Part shown: one piece after another, positions 39,626 to 48,458 of the stretch
How positions within the stretch are numbered: position 1 is the stretch's first letter
How the letters are laid out: each line of letters starts with the position of its first letter
Assembly (NCBI GenBank): GCA_964369265.1
Contig: CAYJEV010000003.1
Span: forward strand, 1 to 52,564
Direction: 5' to 3'
Length of the DNA: 52,564 bases
Source of the DNA: DAMCAP01 sp964369265
Lineage (GTDB): Bacteria > Bacillota > Clostridia > Oscillospirales > Ruminococcaceae
Made by a program: the position numbers and the translations under genes
The notes under the pieces: model-generated
What the model saw: only the letters and a program-made list of their open reading frames with translations
What the model was told of the DNA's origin: nothing
The model's database searches: none

Positions 39626-39658
39626 TTGACATTTTATTCCTAACAGATAGGTTATAAT
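39626..39658 (+). promoter_or_regulatory. spoIIG-type promoter with 21-bp spacing
   Basis: TTGACA (39626-39631) and TATAAT (39653-39658) are both perfect but separated by 21 bp rather than 17. The B. subtilis spoIIG promoter has a similarly long spacer and needs Spo0A~P bound over the -35. ATTGACA here agrees with the inverted 0A box TTCGACA at five of seven bases. TTTTTGTCA at 39601-39609 is a possible second site. Confidence 0.7.
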
Positions 39659-39707
39659 TAAAGTAATGCTAAGTTATTTTAATTTACTATTTATAAGGGG
39701 TGTGATA

Positions 39708-40577
39708 ATGAGTGTATATGTAGATGTTTTGGTTGTTGTCAATTTTATTATTGGTTATCTATTATTAAGGATTGTTGGCTTTCTTTCTCCACCATACAAA
39801 AAGGGATGGTGGATATTTTCAGGAAGCGCTGTGTTTGCAATAAGTGCCCTAACAATTTTTCTTCCCTATGAAAATACTCTAATTATCAATCTAATAAGAT
39901 TTATCTGCTCAATAATTTCTATACTAATAAGCTTTGGAATACAAAACAAAAAAAGATATTTAATTAGAGTTATGCTTTTTTATTCGGTGTCGTTATGTTT
40001 CTCTGGCGGCATATTCGCCCTTTACCTAATAATGCCAAACCCTCGCCTTTATGTTTATAACGGAGTCATTTATCCAAACATATCCCCTATGACTTTACTA
40101 ATAGCAATTGCGCTTAGCTATTTGCTAACACAGCTTATCATTAAAATGTCTGGTATTTCTGGCCAAAACAATGAATTTAATGCAGATGTTATTATTTGTG
40201 ATAAAGGCAATGCTATTACATTAAAAGGGTTTATTGATAGCGGAAACAAGCTAATTGAGCCTTTTTCAGGAAACCCTGTCATTGTTGTAAAGTCAGATTT
40301 AGTAAAAAGAATACGAAAAAAAGAGGAGCTATCTTTAGGTTCTAATGGGGTTAGAATAATTCCTTTCAACTCTGTTGGAGGAGGCGGCATTATATATGCT
40401 TTCAAACCCTCATTTGTTGAAATAATATCTAAAGAAAAAAGGTTTTTCCTCCAAGATGTATATATAGCCCTCGCTGAAGAGGATAGCCTAAAAGGCGATT
40501 ATGAAGCAATAATAAGTATTTTATGTTTAACAGAAGGAGCAATACAAAATGATAATATTCTTTCAAAAACTATATGA
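39708..40577 (+). CDS. spoIIGA: Sporulation sigma-E factor processing peptidase SpoIIGA
   Basis: Membrane aspartic protease that converts pro-sigma-E to active sigma-E in the mother cell. About 289 residues: five predicted helices in the first 150 residues, then a soluble domain with the catalytic Asp in GFIDSGNKLIEPFSG. The start MSVYVDVLVVVNFIIGYLLL is typical, so I use ATG 39708 after AGGGGTG, not the upstream in-frame ATG at 39666. It overlaps sigE by 29 nt, the conserved spoIIG operon. Confidence 0.94.
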   Translation: MSVYVDVLVVVNFIIGYLLLRIVGFLSPPYKKGWWIFSGSAVFAISALTIFLPYENTLIINLIRFICSIISILISFGIQNKKRYLIRVMLFYSVSLCFSGGIFALYLIMPNPRLYVYNGVIYPNISPMTLLIAIALSYLLTQLIIKMSGISGQNNEFNADVIICDKGNAITLKGFIDSGNKLIEPFSGNPVIVVKSDLVKRIRKKEELSLGSNGVRIIPFNSVGGGGIIYAFKPSFVEIISKEKRFFLQDVYIALAEEDSLKGDYEAIISILCLTEGAIQNDNILSKTI

Positions 40578-41256
40578 ACTCTTAATATCAAAATTCTTTA
40601 AAAAACCGAGAATTGATTACATAAATGGCCCTGAAACCTTGCCTCCTCCTCTTTCAAAAAAAGAAGAAGAAATGCTTTTTGTTCATTATGAGGATAACAA
40701 AGAAGAAGCAAAAAGGCTTCTGATTGTACATAATTTAAGGCTAGTTGTGTATATTGCTAAAAAGTTTGAAAGCTCTGGGGTGTCACTAGAAGATTTAGTT
40801 TCTATAGGGAGCATTGGCCTAATAAAGGCAGTCAACACCTTTTCCCCAGAAAAAAACATTAAACTCGCAACCTATGCCTCAAAATGCATCGAAAACGAAA
40901 TACTTATGTATATGAGGAAATTTCAGCCAATTAAAAATGAAATTTCAATTGATGAGCCTTTAAGAGTCGACTGGGATGGTAATGAGCTGTTGCTATCTGA
41001 TATTTTAGGAACTGATCCTGATGAAATTAGTCGCCCTATTGAGCTGCTAAGCGAAAAAAATATGCTTCTTGAGGCTGTCAGTACCCTTGATACAAAAGAA
41101 AAACTAATAATGGAGCTTCGCTTTGGCTTAAATGGAAAAACTGCAAGCACACAAAAAGAAGTCGCCGATGTAATGGGGATATCTCAATCTTATATCTCGA
41201 GACTTGAAAAACGAATAATCAAAAGGCTAAGAACAAAGCTTGAATCTAAAGTTTAG
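40549..41256 (+). CDS. sigE: RNA polymerase sporulation sigma factor SigE
   Basis: Mother-cell sigma factor, 235 residues. An N-terminal pro-sequence with a hydrophobic start (MIIFFQKLYELLISKFF) precedes region 2 (NLRLVVYIAKKFESSGVSLEDLVSIGSIGLIKAV read in order) and region 4 (STQKEVADVMGISQSYISRLEKRIIKRL). Synthesised as an inactive precursor, as judged from the amphipathic leader. AAGGAGC lies 9 nt before the ATG, inside spoIIGA. The stop is one base from the stop of the convergent RNase M5-like gene, with no terminator between. Confidence 0.97.
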   Translation: MIIFFQKLYELLISKFFKKPRIDYINGPETLPPPLSKKEEEMLFVHYEDNKEEAKRLLIVHNLRLVVYIAKKFESSGVSLEDLVSIGSIGLIKAVNTFSPEKNIKLATYASKCIENEILMYMRKFQPIKNEISIDEPLRVDWDGNELLLSDILGTDPDEISRPIELLSEKNMLLEAVSTLDTKEKLIMELRFGLNGKTASTQKEVADVMGISQSYISRLEKRIIKRLRTKLESKV

Positions 41257-41257
41257 A

Positions 41258-41866
41258 TTACAGCTCGGACTTAATTTTATTGAGCCTATCTTCAATTTCT
41301 TCAAAAGTCGTCATGCTATTTAGGGCTGTTATCATAGTATTTGCTGATATTTTTGATGGTAGGTTGTAGCTAAGCAGGAGCTTTTCTCTAAGCTCTCTGC
41401 TATTATCTCCTCCGCTAAGTCCTAGATTATATAAGTCGAGCTTAGTTATTGGGCGAATAGGGGCTGCTTTTAATCCAAACTCGACACCAGCCTTGGAAAA
41501 CGCCTCTTTAATCACCTCAACACTAACTCCCTCAACGCCTAAAAGCCCAGCGGCAGACGCCTTTTGCTTTCGTTTTTCTTTTCCATGAAGCTCAGGAATA
41601 TAAACATCAATAAGTTTACCTTCATTTATTGAGGAATGCAAATATCTCCTTATTTGAAACCCCGCATCATCAGAATCTGTTAATATTACAAGCCCCACCT
41701 CCTTAGCGAGGGTGCGAAGTGTTTGCATTAGGGGCTTGTTTTTGTATATTCCAAAACCTTTTGTTTCTATAATAGTTGCTTTTAAAACAGAGGATAATTT
41801 TATCTTATCATATCTTCCCTCAACAACTACTGCTTCATTTATCTCTATCAATTTTCTGCAATACAT
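41258..41866 (-). CDS. rnmV: RNase M5-like Toprim protein with DUF4093
   Basis: Toprim-domain nuclease of 202 residues. VVVEGRYDKIKL (catalytic Glu) and LILTDSDDAGFQIRR (DxD) are intact, followed by HGKEKRKQKASAAGLLGVEG and a C-terminal DUF4093 segment (about 115-195). RNase M5 finishes 5S rRNA 5' ends, and the DUF4093-bearing form is common in Clostridia. It overlaps the holA end by 19 nt. The start ATG (41866) has no clear Shine-Dalgarno sequence, so coupling or an in-frame TTG at 41851 is possible. Confidence 0.85.
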   Translation of the reverse strand: MYCRKLIEINEAVVVEGRYDKIKLSSVLKATIIETKGFGIYKNKPLMQTLRTLAKEVGLVILTDSDDAGFQIRRYLHSSINEGKLIDVYIPELHGKEKRKQKASAAGLLGVEGVSVEVIKEAFSKAGVEFGLKAAPIRPITKLDLYNLGLSGGDNSRELREKLLLSYNLPSKISANTMITALNSMTTFEEIEDRLNKIKSEL

Positions 41867-42882
41867 CGCATAATGTCTACAACCACACCTTCAATCAAAA
41901 GCCTGCTGTCAACAGCTATAGTCTTATGCTTGTAATCTCCTTCTGCTATAATTTCATTCGCCCTAAAAAGCTTATGCTTTGATATATGGCGAATATCTTT
42001 CATTTGAAATTCTATCACTCTATCGGAGGATTTCATTTTAAGTTCTTTCTTTATTTCAAAAGCTATTTTCCCTTTTTCCATTCCCATTTTTATTGCCAAA
42101 AAATCAGCAAATTTATAAGATAATGTAGAAAGTATTCGATAAGGATCAACTTTATTATATACTAAAGCATCAATCTCAAGAAGAGCGCCTTTTAGGTCTT
42201 TCTTTAGCATTTTTGTGGAAATATTAAAAATGTTCCCCTCAATAGTTGCAGAACATACTTTATATATCATATCCTCAGTAATTTCGTTTTCTCCAGCATA
42301 TAAAGCGAGCTTGTCTGCCTCCATTGTCAATATTTGAGGCTCTTCGCCGCAATAGTCAATCAGCTTATAAACAACATCCATTTTTATAGTAGATTTGTTT
42401 TTCTCAATACGAGTTCTCAAAAAATCAGCAAGTTCGCTCTTTTTGGCAAAAGAAGGCTTAAATACTGCGCCAGCTTTCTCTACAACTTGAGTTAATTTCT
42501 GTCCCTTACCTTTTTTCTCATCAAAACCCTCTTCTGCAACAATAACAACAGTTGTGCCATCTCCTAAAGCTCCAACCTGCTCCAAAAAGCTGTTGTAATC
42601 ATTGTCTGATAGTAGTGAAGGTTTAAAGTCGTTAACCTGAACAAACACTCGTCCTCCAAATGGTATCATGTCTGTTGCATCAAAAAACTTCTCAACATCA
42701 AACGGATTGCCAGCGAATACATATTTATTCATGCCATTGGCATTATCCCCAAGCACAAGCTTTTCAATTTTATCAATATATCTGCCTTTTAAATATATGT
42801 CGCTGCCAAGTATCAAATACACATTTCGTGGTATACCAACACGAAGCTCTTTATTAATATCACTAATTCCAGTTAGTATCAT
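41848..42882 (-). CDS. holA: DNA polymerase III delta subunit
   Basis: Clamp-loader delta subunit, 344 residues. NVYLILGSDIYLKGRYIDKIEKLV, FGGRVFVQVNDF and a middle segment VYKLIDYCGEEPQILTMEADKLALYAG fit HolA. ATG overlaps the comEC stop by four bases (ATGA). comEC-holA order is standard in Bacillota. The C-terminus with SRLLIEGVVVDIMR is present and complete. Confidence 0.93.
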   Translation of the reverse strand: MILTGISDINKELRVGIPRNVYLILGSDIYLKGRYIDKIEKLVLGDNANGMNKYVFAGNPFDVEKFFDATDMIPFGGRVFVQVNDFKPSLLSDNDYNSFLEQVGALGDGTTVVIVAEEGFDEKKGKGQKLTQVVEKAGAVFKPSFAKKSELADFLRTRIEKNKSTIKMDVVYKLIDYCGEEPQILTMEADKLALYAGENEITEDMIYKVCSATIEGNIFNISTKMLKKDLKGALLEIDALVYNKVDPYRILSTLSYKFADFLAIKMGMEKGKIAFEIKKELKMKSSDRVIEFQMKDIRHISKHKLFRANEIIAEGDYKHKTIAVDSRLLIEGVVVDIMRCIAEN

Positions 42883-44699
42883 CTCTTCCCTCCTATCAGC
42901 CTAAATCTTTTGCCATTTTCTATAGTCCAGTACAGCTTAGTAACAGAACCAGCATATTTTATTTCCTCTACAAAATCATCTGAAAAAGCCCAGTTATCTT
43001 CGCTTTTAATGCCAAATCTCTTTATTAAATCATCGACCAAAATATCATCTTCATAAACAATGCTGTCAATTTGATAGCTAGTGATTAAAGAAGTTAATAT
43101 AGCATAGTCATAATCATTTTGGAGCTTTATGTATATTTTAGATGGGAAAATGTAGTTTATTGTTTTATGTAGTTGATATTCTCCCTCGCTTGTGTGGGGC
43201 AAATTGCTAATATACAGCTCCTTATCCTCCACATATACAGCAGCTTCGCCATCATTTATGACTATCAGCTCAATCCCCTTATCTCTCGTGCTATTATAAA
43301 TTACAGAGCAGGTTAATAACAAGATAAAAGCTATCAAAATATTTTTAATATACCTATAAGAAACATCATATAACTCAATTGCTATTGGTATTAAAAATGC
43401 AACTAAGGCTATTAAAACTCCCCATCTCTCTCGAACAGCTATATAAAAAAAGTCCATCTCCCCAAAGAAATATATCAGCTTTAATGATATTTCTAGCAAA
43501 ATCTCTAGAGGTACTGCAATTATATCAGCAATAAAAGGCAGAGCTAACCCAGCTATGCTCACAATATAGCTCATCGAAATTATAAGCATCACCAACGCAG
43601 AAAACACTATATTTGTAACTATACCTAACACTGAAAATCCGCCATACAAGTATATTAGCAAAGGCAAAACCCCTAGTTGAGCGCCTATAGTAATTGAAAC
43701 TATATTGGTAATGGCATTTTGCTTATTATGAAATAAAGTTTTATTTAGTATTGGCGAAATTACCGCAATTCCAACAACCGCCATTATAGACATCAAAAAA
43801 CTATACTCAAAAAGCATTAAAGGCCTGTAAATGCCTATTAAAAGTATAGCAATCGACACGCCCTCCAAGCTATCTACAGTTAGATCAAAAAATGATAGTG
43901 ATATAATAACTGCAAGCATTGTAAACGCCCTTATTGTCGAGGGAGATGCCCCTGTTATTAGTGTAAAAGCGAGAGCAGCAAGCAAGACAGTGATATTTCT
44001 ATAATCCTTTTTCTTTTTGCTATAACCAAAAAACACAGCTATTATCATTAAATGCTGGCCAGAAACAGCAACAATATGCGAAAGGGAAGCAACTATAAGC
44101 GCTCTATTCATATCGTCTGTTAGTTCATTTTTTCCAAAAGCCACACTGCTTGCCAGATGAAAACTATGCTCTGATAACCTGCTGCTTAGCTCTTTTGACA
44201 AAGCATCACCAAAACTAATCGCCATGCCTTTAATAGTTTTATAGTTATGAGAGTTAATATCACTCAAATATAAAACTGGGCGAAGCTCTCTTCCAAAACT
44301 ATATTCTGGCAGAAAAGCGCCCTCAATATTAGCTGTTATGTAGCTTCCATCTGCAATTGCAGTATCCACTCCAAAACAAGCAAATGGGATATAAACTTCG
44401 CTTCCATCCTCTAGTGTTATATGTCCTTCACCATAAACAACTGAAGTATGCCTTTCTGTTATAGTTCCTCTAACAGAAATAGCCTCTTCTATAACTTCAG
44501 TTGTTGGAATAGTAAAGCCAACAGCTGAAACTGCAAATCCAATCGCCACACCAATAAGCGACACCAACATCGCCTTTCTATCAACAAACAACGCTATTAA
44601 AAATGGGACTAAAATTAGAAAATAAGCAGAAAAAGCAAAAGAAACGACCAAAATTGTAAAAATATACCCAATGGCTATCCATACAAGCGGTCGTTTCAT
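42879..44699 (-). CDS. comEC: ComEC/Rec2-family membrane protein with degenerate C-terminal domain
   Basis: DNA-uptake channel homologue, 606 residues. N-terminal membrane helices and OB-like DUF4131 region (about 60-145, VRGTITERHTSVVYGEG), then the Competence domain (about 175-450) with SHIVAVSGQHLMIIAVFFGYS and TGASPSTIRAFTMLAV. The final part (about 475-606) occupies the place of the metallo-beta-lactamase domain but has no HxHxDH motif; only IELIVINDGEAAVYVEDKELYI hints at the first strands. Typical full-length ComEC is about 700-800 residues. The conserved order comEC-holA supports the identity; whether it still moves DNA is uncertain. Confidence 0.85.
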   Translation of the reverse strand: MKRPLVWIAIGYIFTILVVSFAFSAYFLILVPFLIALFVDRKAMLVSLIGVAIGFAVSAVGFTIPTTEVIEEAISVRGTITERHTSVVYGEGHITLEDGSEVYIPFACFGVDTAIADGSYITANIEGAFLPEYSFGRELRPVLYLSDINSHNYKTIKGMAISFGDALSKELSSRLSEHSFHLASSVAFGKNELTDDMNRALIVASLSHIVAVSGQHLMIIAVFFGYSKKKKDYRNITVLLAALAFTLITGASPSTIRAFTMLAVIISLSFFDLTVDSLEGVSIAILLIGIYRPLMLFEYSFLMSIMAVVGIAVISPILNKTLFHNKQNAITNIVSITIGAQLGVLPLLIYLYGGFSVLGIVTNIVFSALVMLIISMSYIVSIAGLALPFIADIIAVPLEILLEISLKLIYFFGEMDFFYIAVRERWGVLIALVAFLIPIAIELYDVSYRYIKNILIAFILLLTCSVIYNSTRDKGIELIVINDGEAAVYVEDKELYISNLPHTSEGEYQLHKTINYIFPSKIYIKLQNDYDYAILTSLITSYQIDSIVYEDDILVDDLIKRFGIKSEDNWAFSDDFVEEIKYAGSVTKLYWTIENGKRFRLIGGKR

Positions 44700-44710
44700 A
44701 ATAGTTCTCC

Positions 44711-45247
44711 TTATTTAAAGAATAATGGCAGCTTTTCTAAGAATATAATATCAGTTCTATCAGCAGCCTCGCCCTCTGCAAGCACTGTCGCTGTTGCAAC
44801 AATATTCCCCTCGCTTTTGTTAACAAGCTGTTGAAGAGCATTTATAGATTCACCAGTTGAAATTACATCATCAACAACTAAAACTCTCTTGCCTTTTAAG
44901 CTCTCCATATCATTAACATCGATATAAAGAGTTTGCATCTTTTCAGTTGTTATTGATTTTACATTAACCTCAATTGGAGCTTTCATATATAGTTTTATGC
45001 TCTTTCTTGCCAAAAGATAGTTTTTACCCGACTGCCTTGACATCTCATATGCTAACGGTATTCCCTTTGATTCAGCAGTTATTATAACATCAAACTCAGG
45101 TACTTTAGTTAGCAATTCCTTAGCGCAAGCGATTGTTAGCTCAACATCAGAGAACATAACAAATCCCGCTATATCAAGGTTTTCGTTCACAGGGCAGATT
45201 GGTAAATCTCTTTCAAGCCCAGCCACTTTTAACTTATAATATTCCAT
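44711..45247 (-). CDS. Phosphoribosyltransferase (adenine PRTase-like)
   Basis: Type I PRTase fold, about 178 residues. PRPP loop RVLVVDDVISTGESI near residue 120 and VIITAESKGIPLAYEMSRQ earlier resemble Apt and XpyR/PurR-type PRT domains. The substrate is not clear; KNYLLARKSIKLYMKAP resembles the clostridial apt-like group. I prefer the ATG at 45247 because GGAG is 7 nt from it; an upstream ATG at 45259 overlaps that site. It lies between hit and comEC on the alaS transcript. Confidence 0.85.
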   Translation of the reverse strand: MEYYKLKVAGLERDLPICPVNENLDIAGFVMFSDVELTIACAKELLTKVPEFDVIITAESKGIPLAYEMSRQSGKNYLLARKSIKLYMKAPIEVNVKSITTEKMQTLYIDVNDMESLKGKRVLVVDDVISTGESINALQQLVNKSEGNIVATATVLAEGEAADRTDIIFLEKLPLFFK

Positions 45248-45281
45248 TTTTATCTCCATATCCTGTGTTAATTTATTATGT

Positions 45282-45623
45282 TTATCCTGGAGGCCACTGA
45301 AGGCTTCTGCCCCCTAAAATATGATAGTGCAGATGATATACAGTTTGTCCACCATCTTCTTTGCAATTGCTGACAACTCTATATCCATTTTCTAATCCTT
45401 CACTCTTGGCAATTTTAGCAACAGCCTCAAAAATCTTAGCAACCACATTAGAGTTAGTTTCATTTATATCATCCATTGATGTGATATGCTCTTTTGGTAT
45501 CACAAGTATGTGAGTTGGAGCTTCTGGATTTATGTCCCTAAAGGCATAAACCCACTCATCCTCATACACCTTGTCAGAAGGAATTTGACCAGCTATTATT
45601 TTACAAAAAATACAGTCCATCAT
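45282..45623 (-). CDS. HIT-family nucleotide-binding protein (Hint-like)
   Basis: Small hydrolase of 113 residues acting on AMP-linked substrates. CIFCKIIAGQIPSDKVYEDEW-type N-terminus (two Cys, zinc-binding in the family) and the histidine triad HLHYHILGG are intact, ending QWPPG. GGAG precedes the ATG pair (45623/45620). It begins 3 nt after the alaS stop, so it belongs to the alaS operon. The substrate is not known. Confidence 0.95.
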   Translation of the reverse strand: MMDCIFCKIIAGQIPSDKVYEDEWVYAFRDINPEAPTHILVIPKEHITSMDDINETNSNVVAKIFEAVAKIAKSEGLENGYRVVSNCKEDGGQTVYHLHYHILGGRSLQWPPG

Positions 45624-45626
45624 AAA

Positions 45627-48269
45627 CTATTCTCCTAACTGAGCAGATAGTATATCAAAGCCCTTTGCAACTGCTTCGTCTATTTTGAAAATGTCGCCAG
45701 CTCCGCCCATTGCGCTATCAGGCTTTCCGCCGCCAGAACCGCCAGTTAATGAGCATATCTCCTTAACAAATTTACCAGCATGTACACCCTTAGCCACAGC
45801 ATCTTTGCCACAAACCACAAGTATAGAGCCTTTATTATCAACAATACTTGATAATATAGCAACAACATCGCTTCTCTTATCTCTTAGCTTATCGCCCATG
45901 CCTCGCAGTGTTGGAACATCCATTCCAGTAAATGATGCACTAACAAGCTTAATACCAGCAACTTCCTTTGCATCTTTAAATATATCATCAACTTGAGAAC
46001 CAGCCATCTTGCCCTTTAAATCAGCAATCTCTCTGTCTTTCTCTTTATTGTCTTGCGCTAGAGCTGTTACCTTCTCGACAACATCATTAGTTGAAGAAAG
46101 CTTTAATGTCGCAGCAATAGAGTTTAGTTGATATTCAATATTATTTAGATACTCAAGAACTCCCTCGCCAGTTACAGCCTCAATTCTTCTAACACCGGCT
46201 GCAACAGAGGATTCTTTTATAATTTTGAACATTCCAATATTAGCTGTGTTGGAAACGTGTGTTCCTCCGCAAAGCTCAACAGAAAGCCCGCCAATATTTA
46301 AAACACGAACTGTATCGCCATATTTCTCAGAGAATAAAGCTATAGCTCCTTCTTCTCTCGCTTGATCCATTGTCATAACAGAAGCAACAGCAGGATGAGC
46401 AGACAATATCATATCATTAACAATCTTCTCAACCTTCTTTAACTCCTCAGCAGTAACAGCAGAGAAATGAGAGAAGTCAAAACGACAAACACTCTCGTCT
46501 ACATAAGAACCAGCCTGATTTACATGAGTACCAAGAACTTGTCTTAAAGCGTATTGCAGTAAATGACAAGCTGTGTGGTTTCTCTCAATATGATTATGTC
46601 GCACAACACCAACAGCCGTCTTTATGCTCTCGCCAACAGCCATTGTACCGCTTTGCAGTTTGCCCATATGTAGATATTTTCCACCAGCTGTTTTCTTGCA
46701 CTCAATGACAGCAAATATAGTATCATTATCGGCTAATATTCCACTATCGCCAACCTGTCCGCCGCCCTCAGCATAGAAAGGAGTCTTATCAAGAAGAACA
46801 GCCGCCTTATCACCAACATTTAAGGAGTCTACAAGTTCGCCATCTCTAACAATAGCTAGAATTTTAGCCTCGCTATCAGTCTTTTCATAACCTAAGAATT
46901 CTGTGTTAGGGAAATCAGAGAAAATATCTCCCTCCCAGCTAACTTCGCCAATCGCCGCCCTAGCAGCTCTTGCTCTCTCTTTTTGTGCTCTCATCATCTG
47001 ATCAAACATTTCCTCATTTATAGAGATGTTCTTTTCAGCAAGCATTTCACGTGTTAGGTCAATTGGGAAACCGAAAGTGTCGTATAATTTAAACGCAAGC
47101 TCTCCAGAAAGAATTCTCTTGCCTTCTTCAACGCCTTCCATATCCTCAATGATGTTGGAAAGAAGATCCATGCCTTGATCAATTGTTTTTGCAAATCTCT
47201 CCTCTTCGCTCTTAATAACCTTAACTATATAGTCTTTGTTATCAACTAAACGAGGATAAGCTTCTTTGTTTTGGCTAATTACAGTTTCGCAAAGCTCAAA
47301 TAAAAATGGCTCATTAATTCCAAGCAACCTGCCATGTCTTGCAGCCCTTCTTAAAAGCCTTTTTAGTACATAGCCTCTGCCCTCATTTTCAGGACGCACA
47401 CCATCATTTATCATGAATGTTGTGCTTCTTATATGGTCAGTCACAACTCTGATTGAAATATCAGAATCTGGATTAGTTTTATATTTAATGCCAGAGCGCT
47501 TGCTAATTTCAGCCATAATATCAGACATTGTATCAATTTCAAATAAATTGCCTACATCCTGCATTATACAAGCTATTCTCTCAAGCCCCATTCCTGTGTC
47601 GATGTTTGGGTAGTCAAGAGGTGTGTAGTTGCCTTCGCCATCGGAATTGAACTGAGTAAATACTAAGTTCCATATCTCCATATATCTATCGCAATCGCAA
47701 CCAACTGTACAGCTATCTTTTCCACAACCATACTGCTCGCCTCTATCATAATGAATCTCTGAACATGGTCCGCATGGTCCAGTTCCTATCTCCCAGAAGT
47801 TATCTTCCTTGCCTAGTCTTACTATTCTATTTGCAGGAACGCCCTCTTGATTTTCCCATATGCTTGCAGCATCGTCATCATCAAGATACACTGACACCCA
47901 AAGCTTTTCTTTTGGAATTGCCATCTCTTTAGTCAAAAACTCCCACGCCCAAGCGATAGCCTCTTTCTTAAAATAATCGCCAAAAGAGAAATTACCAAGC
48001 ATCTCAAAGTATGTGCCATGTCTTGCTGTTTTACCAACATTATCTATATCTGGCGTTCTAATACATTTTTGACAGCTAGTCGCTTTATTTCCCTCAATTT
48101 TAGCAGCGCCAGTAAAGTATTTCTTTAGTGGTGCCATACCAGAGTTGATTAAAAGCAAGCTATTATCATCTTGAGGAACTAGTGGAGCTGATTCAAGCAC
48201 AGTATGCCCCTTGCTCTCAAAAAAGTTTAAAAAACTGCTTCTTATTTCATTAACACCTGTCCATTTCAA
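45627..48269 (-). CDS. alaS: Alanyl-tRNA synthetase, TTG start
   Basis: Class II enzyme charging tRNA-Ala, 880 residues. Catalytic core (1-440: FLNFFESKGHTVLESAPLVP, INSGMAPLKKYFTG, class II GMGLERIA), the editing domain with zinc site RNHTACHLLQYAL and VELCGGTHVSN, and a C-terminal DHHA1/Gly-rich domain (CSLTGGSGGGKPDSAMGG). The start codon is TTG at 48269, in the family position MKWTG. A two-codon ORF ATG-ATA-TAG (48279-48271) with its own GGAG ends one base before it. First gene of alaS-hit-PRT-comEC-holA. No T-box is present. Confidence 0.98.
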   Translation of the reverse strand: MKWTGVNEIRSSFLNFFESKGHTVLESAPLVPQDDNSLLLINSGMAPLKKYFTGAAKIEGNKATSCQKCIRTPDIDNVGKTARHGTYFEMLGNFSFGDYFKKEAIAWAWEFLTKEMAIPKEKLWVSVYLDDDDAASIWENQEGVPANRIVRLGKEDNFWEIGTGPCGPCSEIHYDRGEQYGCGKDSCTVGCDCDRYMEIWNLVFTQFNSDGEGNYTPLDYPNIDTGMGLERIACIMQDVGNLFEIDTMSDIMAEISKRSGIKYKTNPDSDISIRVVTDHIRSTTFMINDGVRPENEGRGYVLKRLLRRAARHGRLLGINEPFLFELCETVISQNKEAYPRLVDNKDYIVKVIKSEEERFAKTIDQGMDLLSNIIEDMEGVEEGKRILSGELAFKLYDTFGFPIDLTREMLAEKNISINEEMFDQMMRAQKERARAARAAIGEVSWEGDIFSDFPNTEFLGYEKTDSEAKILAIVRDGELVDSLNVGDKAAVLLDKTPFYAEGGGQVGDSGILADNDTIFAVIECKKTAGGKYLHMGKLQSGTMAVGESIKTAVGVVRHNHIERNHTACHLLQYALRQVLGTHVNQAGSYVDESVCRFDFSHFSAVTAEELKKVEKIVNDMILSAHPAVASVMTMDQAREEGAIALFSEKYGDTVRVLNIGGLSVELCGGTHVSNTANIGMFKIIKESSVAAGVRRIEAVTGEGVLEYLNNIEYQLNSIAATLKLSSTNDVVEKVTALAQDNKEKDREIADLKGKMAGSQVDDIFKDAKEVAGIKLVSASFTGMDVPTLRGMGDKLRDKRSDVVAILSSIVDNKGSILVVCGKDAVAKGVHAGKFVKEICSLTGGSGGGKPDSAMGGAGDIFKIDEAVAKGFDILSAQLGE

Positions 48270-48325
48270 ACTATATCATCCTATCTCCGTTAAACGGTTA
48301 ATTTTTTACATTTTTTCACCTCTAT

Positions 48326-48354
48326 AGTATACAGCTTATAAGATAAAAAGTCAA
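48326..48354 (-). promoter_or_regulatory. Sigma-A type promoter for the alaS operon
   Basis: Minus strand: TTGACT (48354-48349), 17-bp spacer, TATACT (48331-48326). The leader is about 50 nt. Confidence 0.85.
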
Positions 48355-48458
48355 TAAAAACAGTTGCAAACTTGAAGTTAGTAAAATATATGTTGAAATA
48401 TATTAACACCATTTGTTATAATAAGCTTATAAAATAATTCCAAAATGGAGGTGTTATA

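Noticed and set aside
48270..48458. A T-box before alaS.
   Set aside because: No antiterminator motif was present and the leader is about 50 nt.
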